Assembly (NCBI RefSeq): GCF_900187945.1
Contig: NZ_FYEH01000013.1
Location: 1-64,000 of the forward strand
Direction of reading: 5' to 3'
DNA: 64,000 nucleotides
Source of the DNA: Arboricoccus pini
GTDB lineage: Bacteria; Pseudomonadota; Alphaproteobacteria; Geminicoccales; Geminicoccaceae
Shown: positions 9,401 to 17,253 of the stretch, one piece after another
Numbering within the stretch: the stretch's first letter is position 1
Layout of the letters: every line of letters begins with the position of its first letter
Made by a program: the position numbers and the translations under genes
Notes under the pieces: generated by a model
Databases searched by the model: none
What the model was told of the DNA's origin: nothing
What the model saw: only the letters and a program-made list of their open reading frames with translations

Positions 9401-9683
9401 CGCACCGGGCCAGGCGGCGATCGCCGCCGCGCGGATACGCCTCCGCCCGATCTTGATGACCTCGTTCGCCTTCATCCTAGGCGTGGTGCCGCTGGTCAGG
9501 GCGACGGGTGCTGGTGCCGAGATGCGCCAGTCGCTGGGCACGGCCGTCTTTGCCGGCATGCTGGGCGTCACCGTCTTCGGCCTCATCTTCACGCCCGTCT
9601 TCTATGCGGTGATCCGCAAGCTGGCGGGCCGCCGCCGGGTCCAAGACGTGCCTAGCAGCGGCCTCGCCCAGCCCGCGGAATAA
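6495..9683 (+). CDS. RND efflux permease, HAE-1 (AcrB/MexF-like)
   Basis: A 1062-residue inner-membrane proton-driven drug pump with the usual HAE-1 length. The N terminus RLSHFFIDRPIFAAVLS is typical. The proton-relay pair is visible in VVDDAIVVVENV and the partner lysine in GLAAKNAILIVEFAKQ. Two large periplasmic loops and twelve membrane segments can be followed. The gene is translated directly after the adaptor. The set lacks an outer-membrane factor in this window, so it must use a channel encoded elsewhere. Substrates are expected to be hydrophobic or amphiphilic compounds. Confidence 0.95.
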   Translation: MRLSHFFIDRPIFAAVLSVFITIVGAAAYFALPTAEYPEIAPPTVQITTTFPGASAETVSKSVATPLEQQINGVENMLYVSSQATGDGKLTITVTFRLGTDLDTAQVLTQNRVAIALPRLPDEVQRQGVVVKKSSPDMLILVHLYSPDRSRDQLYMSNYATLRVKDVLARLEGVGDVQVFGARDYAMRVWLDPDKVATYNLTAGDVVNALRAQNVQVSAGILNQPPMPGGADDGAFQLNVQTLGRLTEPAQFADIIIKSDGQGRVTRVRDVGRVELGAQDYGSNGYLDTQSAVPILVYQQPGSNALATADSVRATMTELAKDFPPGLAYDIIYNPTEFIAQSVHEVLKTIIEAIVLVVIVVILFLQTWRASIVPIIAIPISLVGTLAVLLAMGFSLNNLSLFGLVLAVGIVVDDAIVVVENVERNLHAGLSPREAAHRTMDEVGGALIAIALTLCAVFIPSAFISGIQGQFFRQFAVTIAASTVISCFVSLTLSPALCALLFKPHVHEAHRRKTPIYARPITLFFKGFNAVFAWLSDRYGRLTSRLIRLSIIVLVGYAGLIALTGYQFNRAPRGFIPNLDQGYLITVIQLPPGASLARTDEVVLKAARDMLDVPGVRHVVPFSGFDGATFTNASNAGAIFSSLAPFEEREKQGLTADVILASLRQRLAGINDAFIITIPPPPVRGIGTAGGFKMMVQDRDGAGPQALEAAAQRLSAAANQVPGLVGVFSLFSTKTPTIYADLDRLKAEKLGVTPAKLFETLQVYLGSAYVNDFNYLGRTYQVTAQADAPFRRSPEDISRLKTRNESGAMVPIGSIANFKSVTGPYRVPRYNLYPAAEVQGNALPNVSSGYVLSAMEQTARATLPPGMSFEWTDLSFQQKVAGNTTLLIFAASVLFVFLVLAAQYESWTLPLAVILIVPMCLLAAVTGLLIRGMSVDILAQVGFVVLVGLAAKNAILIVEFAKQNEDEGAAPGQAAIAAARIRLRPILMTSFAFILGVVPLVRATGAGAEMRQSLGTAVFAGMLGVTVFGLIFTPVFYAVIRKLAGRRRVQDVPSSGLAQPAE

Positions 9684-9690
9684 GGCGGGC

Positions 9691-10080
9691 TCAGCCGGGC
9701 CGGCTTGCCACGAGATCGATCTCGATCAGGGCGTCATAGGCAAGGCCCGTGACGCCCACGCAGGTCCGGGCCGGCAGGCGGCCGGCGGGAAAGAAGGAAC
9801 TCCAGACGGCGTTCATGGCGGCGTAGTCCTGCTTAAAGCGGGTAAGATAGATCCTGGCCATGACGACGTGCTCGAGATCGAGCTCCAGCCCGTTCAGCAC
9901 TGTGCGAAGATTGGCCATCACCGCCCGGGTCTGCGCCTCGATGCCCTCCGGCAGCACGCCCGGCGCCTCGGGCGTGTCGGGCATCTGGCCGGTGACAAAG
10001 ACGAAACCTTCCGCCTCGACGGCGTGGCTGAAGGGGGCCACCGGCCGGGGACCGCCGGCGATCATATGAAAGGCCATCAT
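9691..10080 (-). CDS. RidA family protein (reactive imine deaminase-like)
   Basis: A 129-residue YjgF/YER057c/UK114 protein. Typical segments are GQMPDTPE, QTRAVMANLRTVL, VVMARIYLTRF and the C-terminal PARTCVGVTGLAYDALIEIDLVA, where the arginine before T-C-V binds substrate carboxylates in RidA proteins. ATG 10080 (of an ATG-ATG pair) has a ggaaggg ribosome site; an upstream extension is not supported. The gene is convergent with the RND pump and lies 174 bases downstream of the hydratase gene on the same strand. It probably hydrolyses an enamine/imine or a related catabolic intermediate. Confidence 0.85.
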   Translation of the reverse strand: MMAFHMIAGGPRPVAPFSHAVEAEGFVFVTGQMPDTPEAPGVLPEGIEAQTRAVMANLRTVLNGLELDLEHVVMARIYLTRFKQDYAAMNAVWSSFFPAGRLPARTCVGVTGLAYDALIEIDLVASRPG

Positions 10081-10254
10081 CGAAGCGTTCCCTTCCTGTA
10101 CATCAAGCCCATGGTGGACTTCAGGCCTTGCCTTGAAGCCGATGGCGGTCCAAGGCGGGCTCCGGATCGAGAATGCGCGACTTCCAGCACCTCGCATGGC
10201 ACCGCTGATCACGAGGGGGCCGGACCTCTGCCGTCACGCCGGCGCGTCAGGCGA

Positions 10255-11013
10255 TCAGTCGATCCGCAGCTCCATGGAGCCGACGCCGTCGAAGACGGTC
10301 GTGATCTCGACCGGCGCGTCGACGAAGATGGTGCCGGTGGTCGAGCCGGAGGTGACGACGTCGCCGGCCTTCAGGCCCCCATGGCGGGCGGCCACGTGGT
10401 TCGCCAGCCAGACGAGGAGCCGCATCGTCTCGCCGGCAGAATTGCCGCCCACTTGGTCATGCGTGACCTTGTGGTCGATCTCCTGGTGCACATGGGTGGC
10501 GATCGAGACCACATCCTGCCAGGCGGTCAGCCCCGGGCCGATGACCAGCGCGCCGTGATTGCCCTGGTCGGCCAAATGGACCGGTGCCGGCTGGCTCTTG
10601 AAGACCTCGAACCTCAGATCGACGATTTCGATCGCCGGGTGGATCGAGCCGATGGCAGCCCGGACCTCCTCCTCGCCAAAGGGCGCCTCGCGCGCGGGAA
10701 GGTCCTTGGCGAAACGGTAGGCGAGTTCGGATTCGATGCCGATCTTGTGGAACATCGCGGCCGGCAGTCGTGCAACGTCGTCGAAGAAGGTCTCGGCCAG
10801 GATGGGCGCGCAATTGGGCTCGGCGGTCGGACTGGCCGCTCCCACCTTCCAGGCGACGATCCGGCCGCCCAGCCCGGCCGCGACCTCGTCTTGCACCTGA
10901 TAGGCCTCAAGGTCGCTGGCCGGCGCTTCCCCGGCCGGCAGACTGGTCAGCCAGACGCCATCGGCACGGGCCTGGAGGAGACGGGCGGCGGCGGGCTTGG
11001 GGTCGAAGCTCAT
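10255..11013 (-). CDS. 2-keto-4-pentenoate hydratase-like protein (FAH fold)
   Basis: A 252-residue protein of the MhpD/2-oxopent-4-enoate hydratase group within the fumarylacetoacetate hydrolase superfamily. Visible family segments are KVGAASPTAE near the N-terminal third, ESELAYRFAKDLP with metal-binding acidic residues, HPAIEIVDLR and the C-terminal GDVVTSGSTTGTIFVDAP. These enzymes hydrate dienols in meta-cleavage pathways. ATG 11013 has a gggaaag site; a much longer open frame upstream is antisense to the LLM gene. It is divergent from that monooxygenase, suggesting a small catabolic unit with it and RidA; the substrate is not known. Confidence 0.82.
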   Translation of the reverse strand: MSFDPKPAAARLLQARADGVWLTSLPAGEAPASDLEAYQVQDEVAAGLGGRIVAWKVGAASPTAEPNCAPILAETFFDDVARLPAAMFHKIGIESELAYRFAKDLPAREAPFGEEEVRAAIGSIHPAIEIVDLRFEVFKSQPAPVHLADQGNHGALVIGPGLTAWQDVVSIATHVHQEIDHKVTHDQVGGNSAGETMRLLVWLANHVAARHGGLKAGDVVTSGSTTGTIFVDAPVEITTVFDGVGSMELRID

Positions 11014-11196
11014 GGGCAAAGGCTTTCCCGATTTACCTACTTCCCCACTCCCTTCCTCCCTTGCGACAGGCTTGGCAATCCCGGCAAGGAGACGTCCTTT
11101 GCAAGGATCGCGGCTTCCATGCGCGAACACCCCTTTTCCCGCCGCCTCTAAGGCGCCACCCTCGGAGCTTGGCAGGTCATTCGAAGGAGACCACCC

Positions 11197-12516
11197 TTGG
11201 CCGACCCACGCCAGATGAAGCTCGGCTTGTCGCTCCGCTATCTGGGCTATCACATGGCGGCCTGGCGCCATCCGGACGTGCCGGCCGACGGTGCCATCCA
11301 TTTTGACTATTTCCTCAAGAGCGCCCGCAAGGCCGAGGCCGCCAGGTTCGACATGGTCTTCTTTGCCGACGGCATCGGCGTGCGCGCCGACGACAAGCCC
11401 GAGGGCTCGCTTTGTCGCGACATGAAGAATGCCGAGCTTGAACCCTTGACGCTGCTGGCGGCCCTTGGCGCCTGCACCAGCCATGTGGGCCTCGTGGCGA
11501 CTGCCTCCACCACCTATAACGAACCCTTCCATATCGCCCGCAAATTTGCCTCGATTGACCATATCTCGGGCGGTCGGGCCGGCTGGAACGTCGTCACCTC
11601 CTGGTCGGAGCAGGAGGCCTGGAACTTCAATCGCGATGCGCATCTGGGCTACGAGGAGCGCTATGAGCGGGCCCTGGAGTTTGTCGAGGTCGTCACCAAG
11701 CTCTGGGACAGCTGGGAGCCGGACGCGTTCATCCGCGACAAGGCATCCGGCGTCTTCTACGATCCGGCCAAGCTGCATGTGCCGCACCATGTGGGCAAGC
11801 ATTTCAAGGTGCGCGGACCGCTGAACTCGGCGCGCACGCCGCAGGGGCGCCCGGTCATCGTCCAGGCCGGTGCCTCCGAGCAGGGCCGCGAGATCGCCGC
11901 CCGTTATGCCGACGTCATCTATTCGGCGCCACACGCGCTGGATGCAGCCAAGGCCTTCTACGCCGACCTCAAGGCGCGCGCGGTCCGGCACGGCCGGCGG
12001 CCGGAGGATCTCCTGATCCTACCCGGCATCACGACTTATGTGGGCCACACCCGGGAGGAAGCCGCGGAGAAGCTGGCCTTCCTGCAGCGCCTGATCCATC
12101 CGCTCACGGGCCTGGCCACGCTCTACAACCATATGGGCGACTTGCGCGACCATGATCTGGACGGACCGGTCCCGCCACCCGTCAATCCCAGCATGCGCAG
12201 CATGGCGGCTGATCTCTACAAGGTAGCGCAAACGGAAAATCTGACTATCCGCCAGCTCTATGAGCGGGCGGCGGCGGGCAATGGCGGCCGGATCCTGGTC
12301 GGCACGCCAAACGAGATCGCCGACGACATGGAACGCTGGATGGACGAAGGCGCGGCCGACGGCTTCAATCTCTGCCCGGCCACGGTGCCGCCGGGCGTCG
12401 ACGACTTCATCGAGCTCGTCCTGCCCGAACTCAGGCGGCGGGGACGGTTTCGCCAAGCCTATGAGGGCCGCACGCTGCGCGAGAATCTGGGCCTTTTGCC
12501 CTTGGACCCATCCTGA
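11197..12516 (+). CDS. LLM-class flavin-dependent monooxygenase (NtaA/SnaA/DszA type)
   Basis: A 439-residue bacterial-luciferase-fold oxygenase that uses reduced FMN from a separate reductase. Family signs are the segment near residue 120 reading SGGRAGWNVVTSW, LGYEERYERALEFVEVV, the RTPQGRPVIVQAGASEQGREIAAR segment split around residue 215, and a C terminus FRQAYEGRTLRENLGL. The TTG start at 11197 is favoured because gaaggaga lies 7 bases upstream; ATG 11215 is the alternative. No flavin reductase is adjacent. Its neighbour across the divergent promoter is the hydratase. Members oxidise nitrilotriacetate, pristinamycin, dibenzothiophene sulfone or similar substrates. Confidence 0.88.
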   Translation: MADPRQMKLGLSLRYLGYHMAAWRHPDVPADGAIHFDYFLKSARKAEAARFDMVFFADGIGVRADDKPEGSLCRDMKNAELEPLTLLAALGACTSHVGLVATASTTYNEPFHIARKFASIDHISGGRAGWNVVTSWSEQEAWNFNRDAHLGYEERYERALEFVEVVTKLWDSWEPDAFIRDKASGVFYDPAKLHVPHHVGKHFKVRGPLNSARTPQGRPVIVQAGASEQGREIAARYADVIYSAPHALDAAKAFYADLKARAVRHGRRPEDLLILPGITTYVGHTREEAAEKLAFLQRLIHPLTGLATLYNHMGDLRDHDLDGPVPPPVNPSMRSMAADLYKVAQTENLTIRQLYERAAAGNGGRILVGTPNEIADDMERWMDEGAADGFNLCPATVPPGVDDFIELVLPELRRRGRFRQAYEGRTLRENLGLLPLDPS

Positions 12517-12536
12517 TCAGGCCGCGCGGCCGATCA
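12514..12536. terminator. Symmetric hairpin covering two convergent stop codons
   Basis: TGATC-A-GGCCGC is followed directly by GCGGCC-GATCA, giving 11 paired bases with one bulge. The stem contains the stop codon of the LLM gene and that of the convergent PhyH-like gene. No T-run follows on either strand, so it is a possible bidirectional end signal rather than a classical terminator. Confidence 0.35.
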
Positions 12537-13505
12537 TCCCAATCGGCCATATTCGTAGCTGGGATTGGCCGGCCTGGCACCGAACTCGAATTCGAGGATC
12601 AGCCGCGGCTTGTCCTCACATAGCGAACCCGTGTGAAAGACGAACGGGTCCTCGGCAAAACCCGTCCCGGCCTCCCCGATGATCGTCCGGAAGGCCTCCT
12701 CGCCATAGACGTCCTCCAGTTCCTCCGTGGGACGACCGACGGTCACCGTGAATTGCTGGCGCAACGGCCGTCGCCTGTGGCTACCGACAATGCATCGATG
12801 CGGGCCCGATTTCTCGTCGATGGGCGTCAGGTAGAAGAAGAATTTGAGCGTGCGCCACTCGTTCATGTCGAAGTGAAACTTGTCCTGCGCCACCGCATGC
12901 AGATCCGCGTCCGACACCCGCTTGGCGGGAAAGCTCCACCAGAGACGCGTACGGTTCCAGATCGGCTCTTGCCCCAGATAAGCCTCGGCGATGCTCAAGA
13001 GCACCGGATCGTTCCGCAGGCTCCGAATCTCCGGAGATTCCTCCACGGCCTCGAAATAATAGGCAGCGATTACATCGCGCTCCCGTGTCCTGTTCACGCT
13101 CTCGACATCCTCGGGCAGGAAGGGTTGGTCCTGCCGGTCGCGCGCATAGCAATGCTTTGCGAGCGCAAAGTTCCTGATGGCCGCGACCGTCTGGTCCTCG
13201 AGCCGCAGGCCAATGAAGACGCCCTGTGTGACCAGTCCGTCGACCGCTTTGTCCAGATCGATGGGCGAGAGCTGGTGGCTGGTTGCCGGACGGGGATGAC
13301 GATAGGCAGCCCGGTGCAGCAGGCGCTCGAGACGCCGTCCGGCCAGGGTCCGCGCACAGATGAACATCACAAGCCAGGAGGGCTTTTCCCGCACGTATCG
13401 CATGTAAGCCGGAGCCCGCGCGCGAACGCGTCGGAACAACGACGTCTGCGACAGCGTCAATCTATCAGCCGTCAAAGCCCTTCTCCGTCCTCGTCCATCA
13501 ACCAT
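12534..13505 (-). CDS. Phytanoyl-CoA dioxygenase (PhyH)-like Fe(II)/2-oxoglutarate oxygenase
   Basis: A protein of about 323 residues. The C-terminal two thirds show a PhyH-like double-stranded beta-helix: the iron-binding H-x-D in KFHFDMNEWRTLKFFFYL, the segment SGPHRCIVGSHRR, and a later histidine in FVFHTGSL with arginine in PRLILEFEF as probable 2-oxoglutarate ligand. The first 90 residues are basic and not recognised. ATG 13505 is used, but the start is uncertain because no good ribosome site is seen. PhyH-like proteins of this type often sit near polysaccharide or small-molecule gene sets. Here it is isolated, and an AT-rich region lies upstream. Confidence 0.7.
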   Translation of the reverse strand: MVDGRGRRRALTADRLTLSQTSLFRRVRARAPAYMRYVREKPSWLVMFICARTLAGRRLERLLHRAAYRHPRPATSHQLSPIDLDKAVDGLVTQGVFIGLRLEDQTVAAIRNFALAKHCYARDRQDQPFLPEDVESVNRTRERDVIAAYYFEAVEESPEIRSLRNDPVLLSIAEAYLGQEPIWNRTRLWWSFPAKRVSDADLHAVAQDKFHFDMNEWRTLKFFFYLTPIDEKSGPHRCIVGSHRRRPLRQQFTVTVGRPTEELEDVYGEEAFRTIIGEAGTGFAEDPFVFHTGSLCEDKPRLILEFEFGARPANPSYEYGRLG

Positions 13506-13834
13506 GAAGCGCAAAGAACGATATCGGAACGGCGCTCAATGCGCTGATCATCCACATGCTCGACAAATAACGTAAGCAACCTCTGATAGCGAAAGAAAAA
13601 ATGATTCAGCTCAAAATGTCGACAATATATGGAAATTATAGGATTTTATTCTGAATACACGCCGGATAAGTCCAATTTTTGGTTGGGCTCCGCATTTTCA
13701 ACAAGCGGCGACGCATGCCGCACATCAATAACCGATATCTAACGTCGTGGTTTTATTCCTTCGGCCGTCCCCTTCTGGCTAGCCTCTGATATCGACGCAA
13801 GGTTGATCGAGCCTGAGGCCTACCGATCTGGCGC
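13506..13834. other. AT-rich intergenic region, no gene seen
   Basis: This stretch of about 330 bases contains a clearly AT-rich part (about 13560-13760, with runs such as gaaagaaaaaatgatt and ggattttattctg) in an otherwise GC-rich window. It holds no convincing reading frame. It lies upstream of the PhyH-like gene and downstream of DUF4186, so it must contain at least the promoter of the former. The base composition may mark foreign or decayed DNA. Confidence 0.6.
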
Positions 13835-14245
13835 CTAGTCGTCCGGTTCCTGGCCGAGCAGGTCGAGCTGGCGCGCCGTCGGTGCTTCCTCGCCCGCGGA
13901 TTGTGCACGAAGCCAGCGCTCTATCAGGGCCAGGACACGCGCGCGATCGGCGGGCGTCAGGGCACTGCCCTTCTCAATACCGTACCATTTCGCGAGGCAG
14001 GAGCGGCAGCAGGTGGCCGTGGCGTGCTGAGCCGTGAAGACGGGGTGACCCTGCCAAGGCGTCTGGCGGCCATCCCGTGCTGGCTTGCCTGGCGCCAACC
14101 GGCGGTCGATGAACTCCGCGGCATGCGCCAGGACAACCGCCAGCCCTTTCGCGTACAGATAATCGCGATCGTGAGCCGAGAGCTTGAATTTGGCGCGAAA
14201 CGGGCTGGCGCGCAGCCGCGCCCAGATCACATCGTCTTCAGGCAT
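13835..14245 (-). CDS. DUF4186 family protein
   Basis: A 136-residue protein matching the DUF4186 pattern: [19 protein letters not shown], a segment [12 protein letters not shown], then [19 protein letters not shown] followed by [13 protein letters not shown]. The clustered cysteines and histidines ([11 protein letters not shown]) suggest metal binding or a redox role, but no function is established for the family that I can cite. ATG 14245 gives MPEDDVIW and overlaps the last 8 bases of the phosphoglycerate mutase gene, so the two are co-transcribed and probably translationally coupled. A longer upstream frame is antisense noise. Confidence 0.8.
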   Translation of the reverse strand: MPEDDVIWARLRASPFRAKFKLSAHDRDYLYAKGLAVVLAHAAEFIDRRLAPGKPARDGRQTPWQGHPVFTAQHATATCCRSCLAKWYGIEKGSALTPADRARVLALIERWLRAQSAGEEAPTARQLDLLGQEPDD

Positions 14246-14942
14246 CCTCAAGGTCGCGAAGATAATAGTGACGGAGCGGATGCAACGCATCATCCAACTC
14301 GTAGACCAAAGGCTGGCCCGTCGGGATCTCGAGATCGACGATCGCATCGTCGGCAATCCCGTCCAGATATTTCACCAAGCCGCGCAGACTGTTGCCATGC
14401 GCCACCACCAGGGGTGTCTGACCTGCGCGCAGGGCCGGGGCAATGGCCTCCTCCCAGTAGGGAAGCGTGCGCGCGATCGTGTCCTTCAGGCTTTCCGCTC
14501 GCGGCATAGCCTCCTTGCCGATCGCACGGTAGCGCGCCTCCTGATCCGGCAGCCGCGTATCACCGTCGGGCAAGGGGGGTGGAGCGACATCGAAGCTGCG
14601 GCGCCAGAGATGCACCTGGGCCTCGCCGACATCGCGCGCGGCCTCGGCCTTGTTCAGCCCCTGCAAGGCGCCATAATGGCGCTCGTTCAATCGCCAGTGC
14701 GCCCGTGTCGGCAACCACATCCAGTCGCACTGCTCCTGCACGATCCAAAGGGTGCGGATCGCCCGACGGAGATAGGACGTGTAGCAGATGCTCGGTGCCA
14801 GATGATGGCGCCTTAGCTGCTCGGCTGCGCGCTCCGCCTCGCGATGACCCTGCTCGGACAGATCGACATCCGTCCAGCCGGTGAAACGGTTCTCCCGATT
14901 CCACGTGCTCTGGCCATGCCGCAGTAGCACCAGCTGTCGCAT
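14238..14942 (-). CDS. gpmA: 2,3-bisphosphoglycerate-dependent phosphoglycerate mutase
   Basis: A 234-residue glycolytic mutase interconverting 3- and 2-phosphoglycerate. The phospho-histidine motif [20 protein letters not shown] is at the N terminus, [12 protein letters not shown] and [13 protein letters not shown] follow, and the second catalytic histidine lies in [18 protein letters not shown] 14942 places the RHG motif at the usual distance from the N terminus; upstream in-frame codons add only a basic, unconserved leader. It is the first gene of a pair with the DUF4186 gene. RHYGALQG and the length separate it from generic histidine phosphatases. Confidence 0.92.
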   Translation of the reverse strand: MRQLVLLRHGQSTWNRENRFTGWTDVDLSEQGHREAERAAEQLRRHHLAPSICYTSYLRRAIRTLWIVQEQCDWMWLPTRAHWRLNERHYGALQGLNKAEAARDVGEAQVHLWRRSFDVAPPPLPDGDTRLPDQEARYRAIGKEAMPRAESLKDTIARTLPYWEEAIAPALRAGQTPLVVAHGNSLRGLVKYLDGIADDAIVDLEIPTGQPLVYELDDALHPLRHYYLRDLEDA

Positions 14943-15187
14943 TGTCCTCGCCCCTTGCCGCATCCCCGCCCTTCTAAGATAGGTAGAGCTCGCTCTCCGG
15001 ACGAGCGCCGCCCTGGACAAGAATTAGCCAGAGCTGCTCAACGCCGGGTCATCAAGCCGGCCCTCGGGGCTGATTGCGCGCCGCCGGCGCAGAAGGCTGG
15101 CAGGCGGCACGCTTCTTGTTTGATTAAACGTCCACTAGGTCGCGGCGTGGTTTTGGCCGCCATGGTAAGCACCGGAGACTCTCCATC

Positions 15188-17182
15188 ATGTCGTTGTCGT
15201 TGGATGCGGGCAGCCGCCCGTCCACGAGCATTGCCCATCCCCTCGATCCCCTAAGCGTCGAAGAGATCGGCAATGCGGCGTCTATCATCCGCGCGCATTA
15301 CAACTGGGGCGACGACCTGCGGGTAGAGACGATCGATCTCGAGGAAGCGGCCAAGGACGTCGTACGCGGCTTCAAGCCCGGCGCGCCGATCCAGCGAATC
15401 GCCACCTACAACGTCTATCGGCGTGGCGTCATGGGCGTGCATCAGGGCCGGATCGATCTCGGCAAGAGGGAGATCCTGGACGAGCATTTCCTGCCCGAGG
15501 CGCGCGCCATGGTCGCGGTCGAGGAAGTCCTGGCGATCGAGGCTACTGTTAAGGCCGACTCGCGCTTCCAGGCTGCCCTGGCAAGACGCGGCATCCTCGA
15601 CAAGCTCGACTTGATGTGCGTCGACCCATGGACCGTGGGTAGCTTCGGCCATACCATCGAGAGCGGCCGGCGGGTACTCAACTGCTTCATCTGGATGCGC
15701 GCCTTCGAGCTCGACAATTACTATGCCCATCCCGTCGAGGGGCTGCACGCCCTGGTCGACCTCTCGGATCTGACGATCCTCGAGGTGACGGACCATTTCG
15801 CCGAGAACGGCGACTATATTCCCGTGCCGATGACGCCGCTCAATTATGACGCATCGCTGCTCACTGCCTTTCGCGAACCTTCGGCGCCTTTGAATGTCGT
15901 GCAACCCGAAGGTCCGGGCTTCAAGGTCGAGGGCAACAAGGTCACCTGGGAGAACTGGGACTTCCATGTGGGCTTCAACGGCCGCGAGGGTCTGGTCCTG
16001 AACACGATCGGCTACACCCACAACGGCCAGCGGCGGCCGCTCGTCTATCGCGCCTCGATCGCGGAAATGGTCGTGCCCTACGGCACGCCGGAGCGCTCGC
16101 ATTACCGCAAGAACGTCTTTGACAGCGGCGAGATCGGCTTTGGCCGCATGGCCAATTCCCTGAAGCTCGGCTGCGACTGCCTGGGCGTCATCCATTATTT
16201 CGACGCCGTCGTGCCAACCTTGTTCGGCGATCCGCGCACCATCGAGAACTGCATCTGCCTGCATGAGGAAGACGACGGCCTGGCCTGGAAGCATTTCGAC
16301 GTCCGCACCGAGCGGACCGACGTGCGCCGGGCAAGGAAGCTCGTCATCTCGTCGATCTCGACCATCGGCAATTACGAATATGCCTCCTACTGGTATCTCC
16401 ACCAGGACGGCCGTATCGAATATGAGATGAAGGCAACCGGCATCATCAACACGGCCGCCTGCCACCCGGGCCAGCCCGGCAAGTTCGGCACCGAGGTTGC
16501 CCCCGGCATTGTCGGTCACATCCACCAGCACATTTTTTGTGCCAGGCTCGACGTCGAGATCGACGGGCCGAACAACACCGTCGTCGAATGCGACACCATC
16601 GTGCCCCCCATGGGCAGCGCCGAAAACCCCTACGGCAATGCCTTCTATGTCGAGCAGCGGGTGCTCAAGAGCGAGCTCGAGGCAATGCGGGACGTCGATT
16701 TCGACCGCATGCGCTTTTGGAAGGTGATCAACCCCGAGAAGACCAACTGGGTCGGCACGCCGGTCGGCTTCAAGCTCGAGGCGACCTCGCCCGTGAAGGC
16801 CTTCACCCACCCGGACAGCGTCTCCGGCAAACGCGGCCGCTTCATCCAGCACCAGCTCTGGGTGACGCCCTTCGCGCCCAATGAGCGTTTCCCCGCCGGC
16901 GAGTTCGTCAATCAGTCGACGGGCGACGACGGGCTCGAGGCCTGGATGCAGAAGGATCGCCCAGTCGAGAATACGGATATCGTGCTCTGGCACTCCTTCG
17001 GCCTGCATCACCTGCCGCGTCAGGAGGATCACCCGGTTCAGCCCTGCGTCGTCTGCGGTTTCAAGCTGATGCCCGCCGGCTTCTTCGACCAGAATCCCGT
17101 GATCGACCTGCCGCCCTCGGTCAATCACGCAAGCTGCAGCGCCTTTGACGACAAAGGCGGATCCAGCTGCTGTCATAGCTGA
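15188..17182 (+). CDS. Copper amine oxidase (primary-amine oxidase)
   Basis: A 664-residue copper/topaquinone amine oxidase that converts primary amines to aldehydes, ammonia and hydrogen peroxide. The topaquinone tyrosine is Tyr396 in TIGNYEYASYW. The catalytic base is Asp312 in FDSGEIGFG, 84 residues earlier as in the family. Copper ligands are in GHIHQHIF and LWHSFGLHHLPRQED. No signal peptide is seen, so the enzyme is probably cytoplasmic, like the actinobacterial phenylethylamine/tyramine types. The C terminus ends in an unusual Cys-rich tail (SCSAF...GSSCCHS). ATG 15188 follows ggagactctc. A class II aldolase gene follows after 71 bases. Confidence 0.93.
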   Translation: MSLSLDAGSRPSTSIAHPLDPLSVEEIGNAASIIRAHYNWGDDLRVETIDLEEAAKDVVRGFKPGAPIQRIATYNVYRRGVMGVHQGRIDLGKREILDEHFLPEARAMVAVEEVLAIEATVKADSRFQAALARRGILDKLDLMCVDPWTVGSFGHTIESGRRVLNCFIWMRAFELDNYYAHPVEGLHALVDLSDLTILEVTDHFAENGDYIPVPMTPLNYDASLLTAFREPSAPLNVVQPEGPGFKVEGNKVTWENWDFHVGFNGREGLVLNTIGYTHNGQRRPLVYRASIAEMVVPYGTPERSHYRKNVFDSGEIGFGRMANSLKLGCDCLGVIHYFDAVVPTLFGDPRTIENCICLHEEDDGLAWKHFDVRTERTDVRRARKLVISSISTIGNYEYASYWYLHQDGRIEYEMKATGIINTAACHPGQPGKFGTEVAPGIVGHIHQHIFCARLDVEIDGPNNTVVECDTIVPPMGSAENPYGNAFYVEQRVLKSELEAMRDVDFDRMRFWKVINPEKTNWVGTPVGFKLEATSPVKAFTHPDSVSGKRGRFIQHQLWVTPFAPNERFPAGEFVNQSTGDDGLEAWMQKDRPVENTDIVLWHSFGLHHLPRQEDHPVQPCVVCGFKLMPAGFFDQNPVIDLPPSVNHASCSAFDDKGGSSCCHS

Positions 17183-17192
17183 TCCCTGGAGC

Positions 17193-17212
17193 CTCCCCGC
17201 ACGGACGGGGAG
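17193..17212. terminator. GC-rich hairpin after the amine oxidase gene
   Basis: CTCCCCG and CGGGGAG form a perfect 7-base stem around a 6-base loop 11 bases after the amine oxidase stop codon. There is no T-run, so termination or mRNA protection is possible but not shown. Confidence 0.35.
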
Positions 17213-17253
17213 CGCTCGCCGCAATCTCGAGCTGGAAGCCAGGAGCCCGCAAG

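Noticed and set aside
10255-11991. 578-residue form of the hydratase
   Set aside because: The upstream part is antisense to the LLM monooxygenase; ATG 11013 matches the family start.
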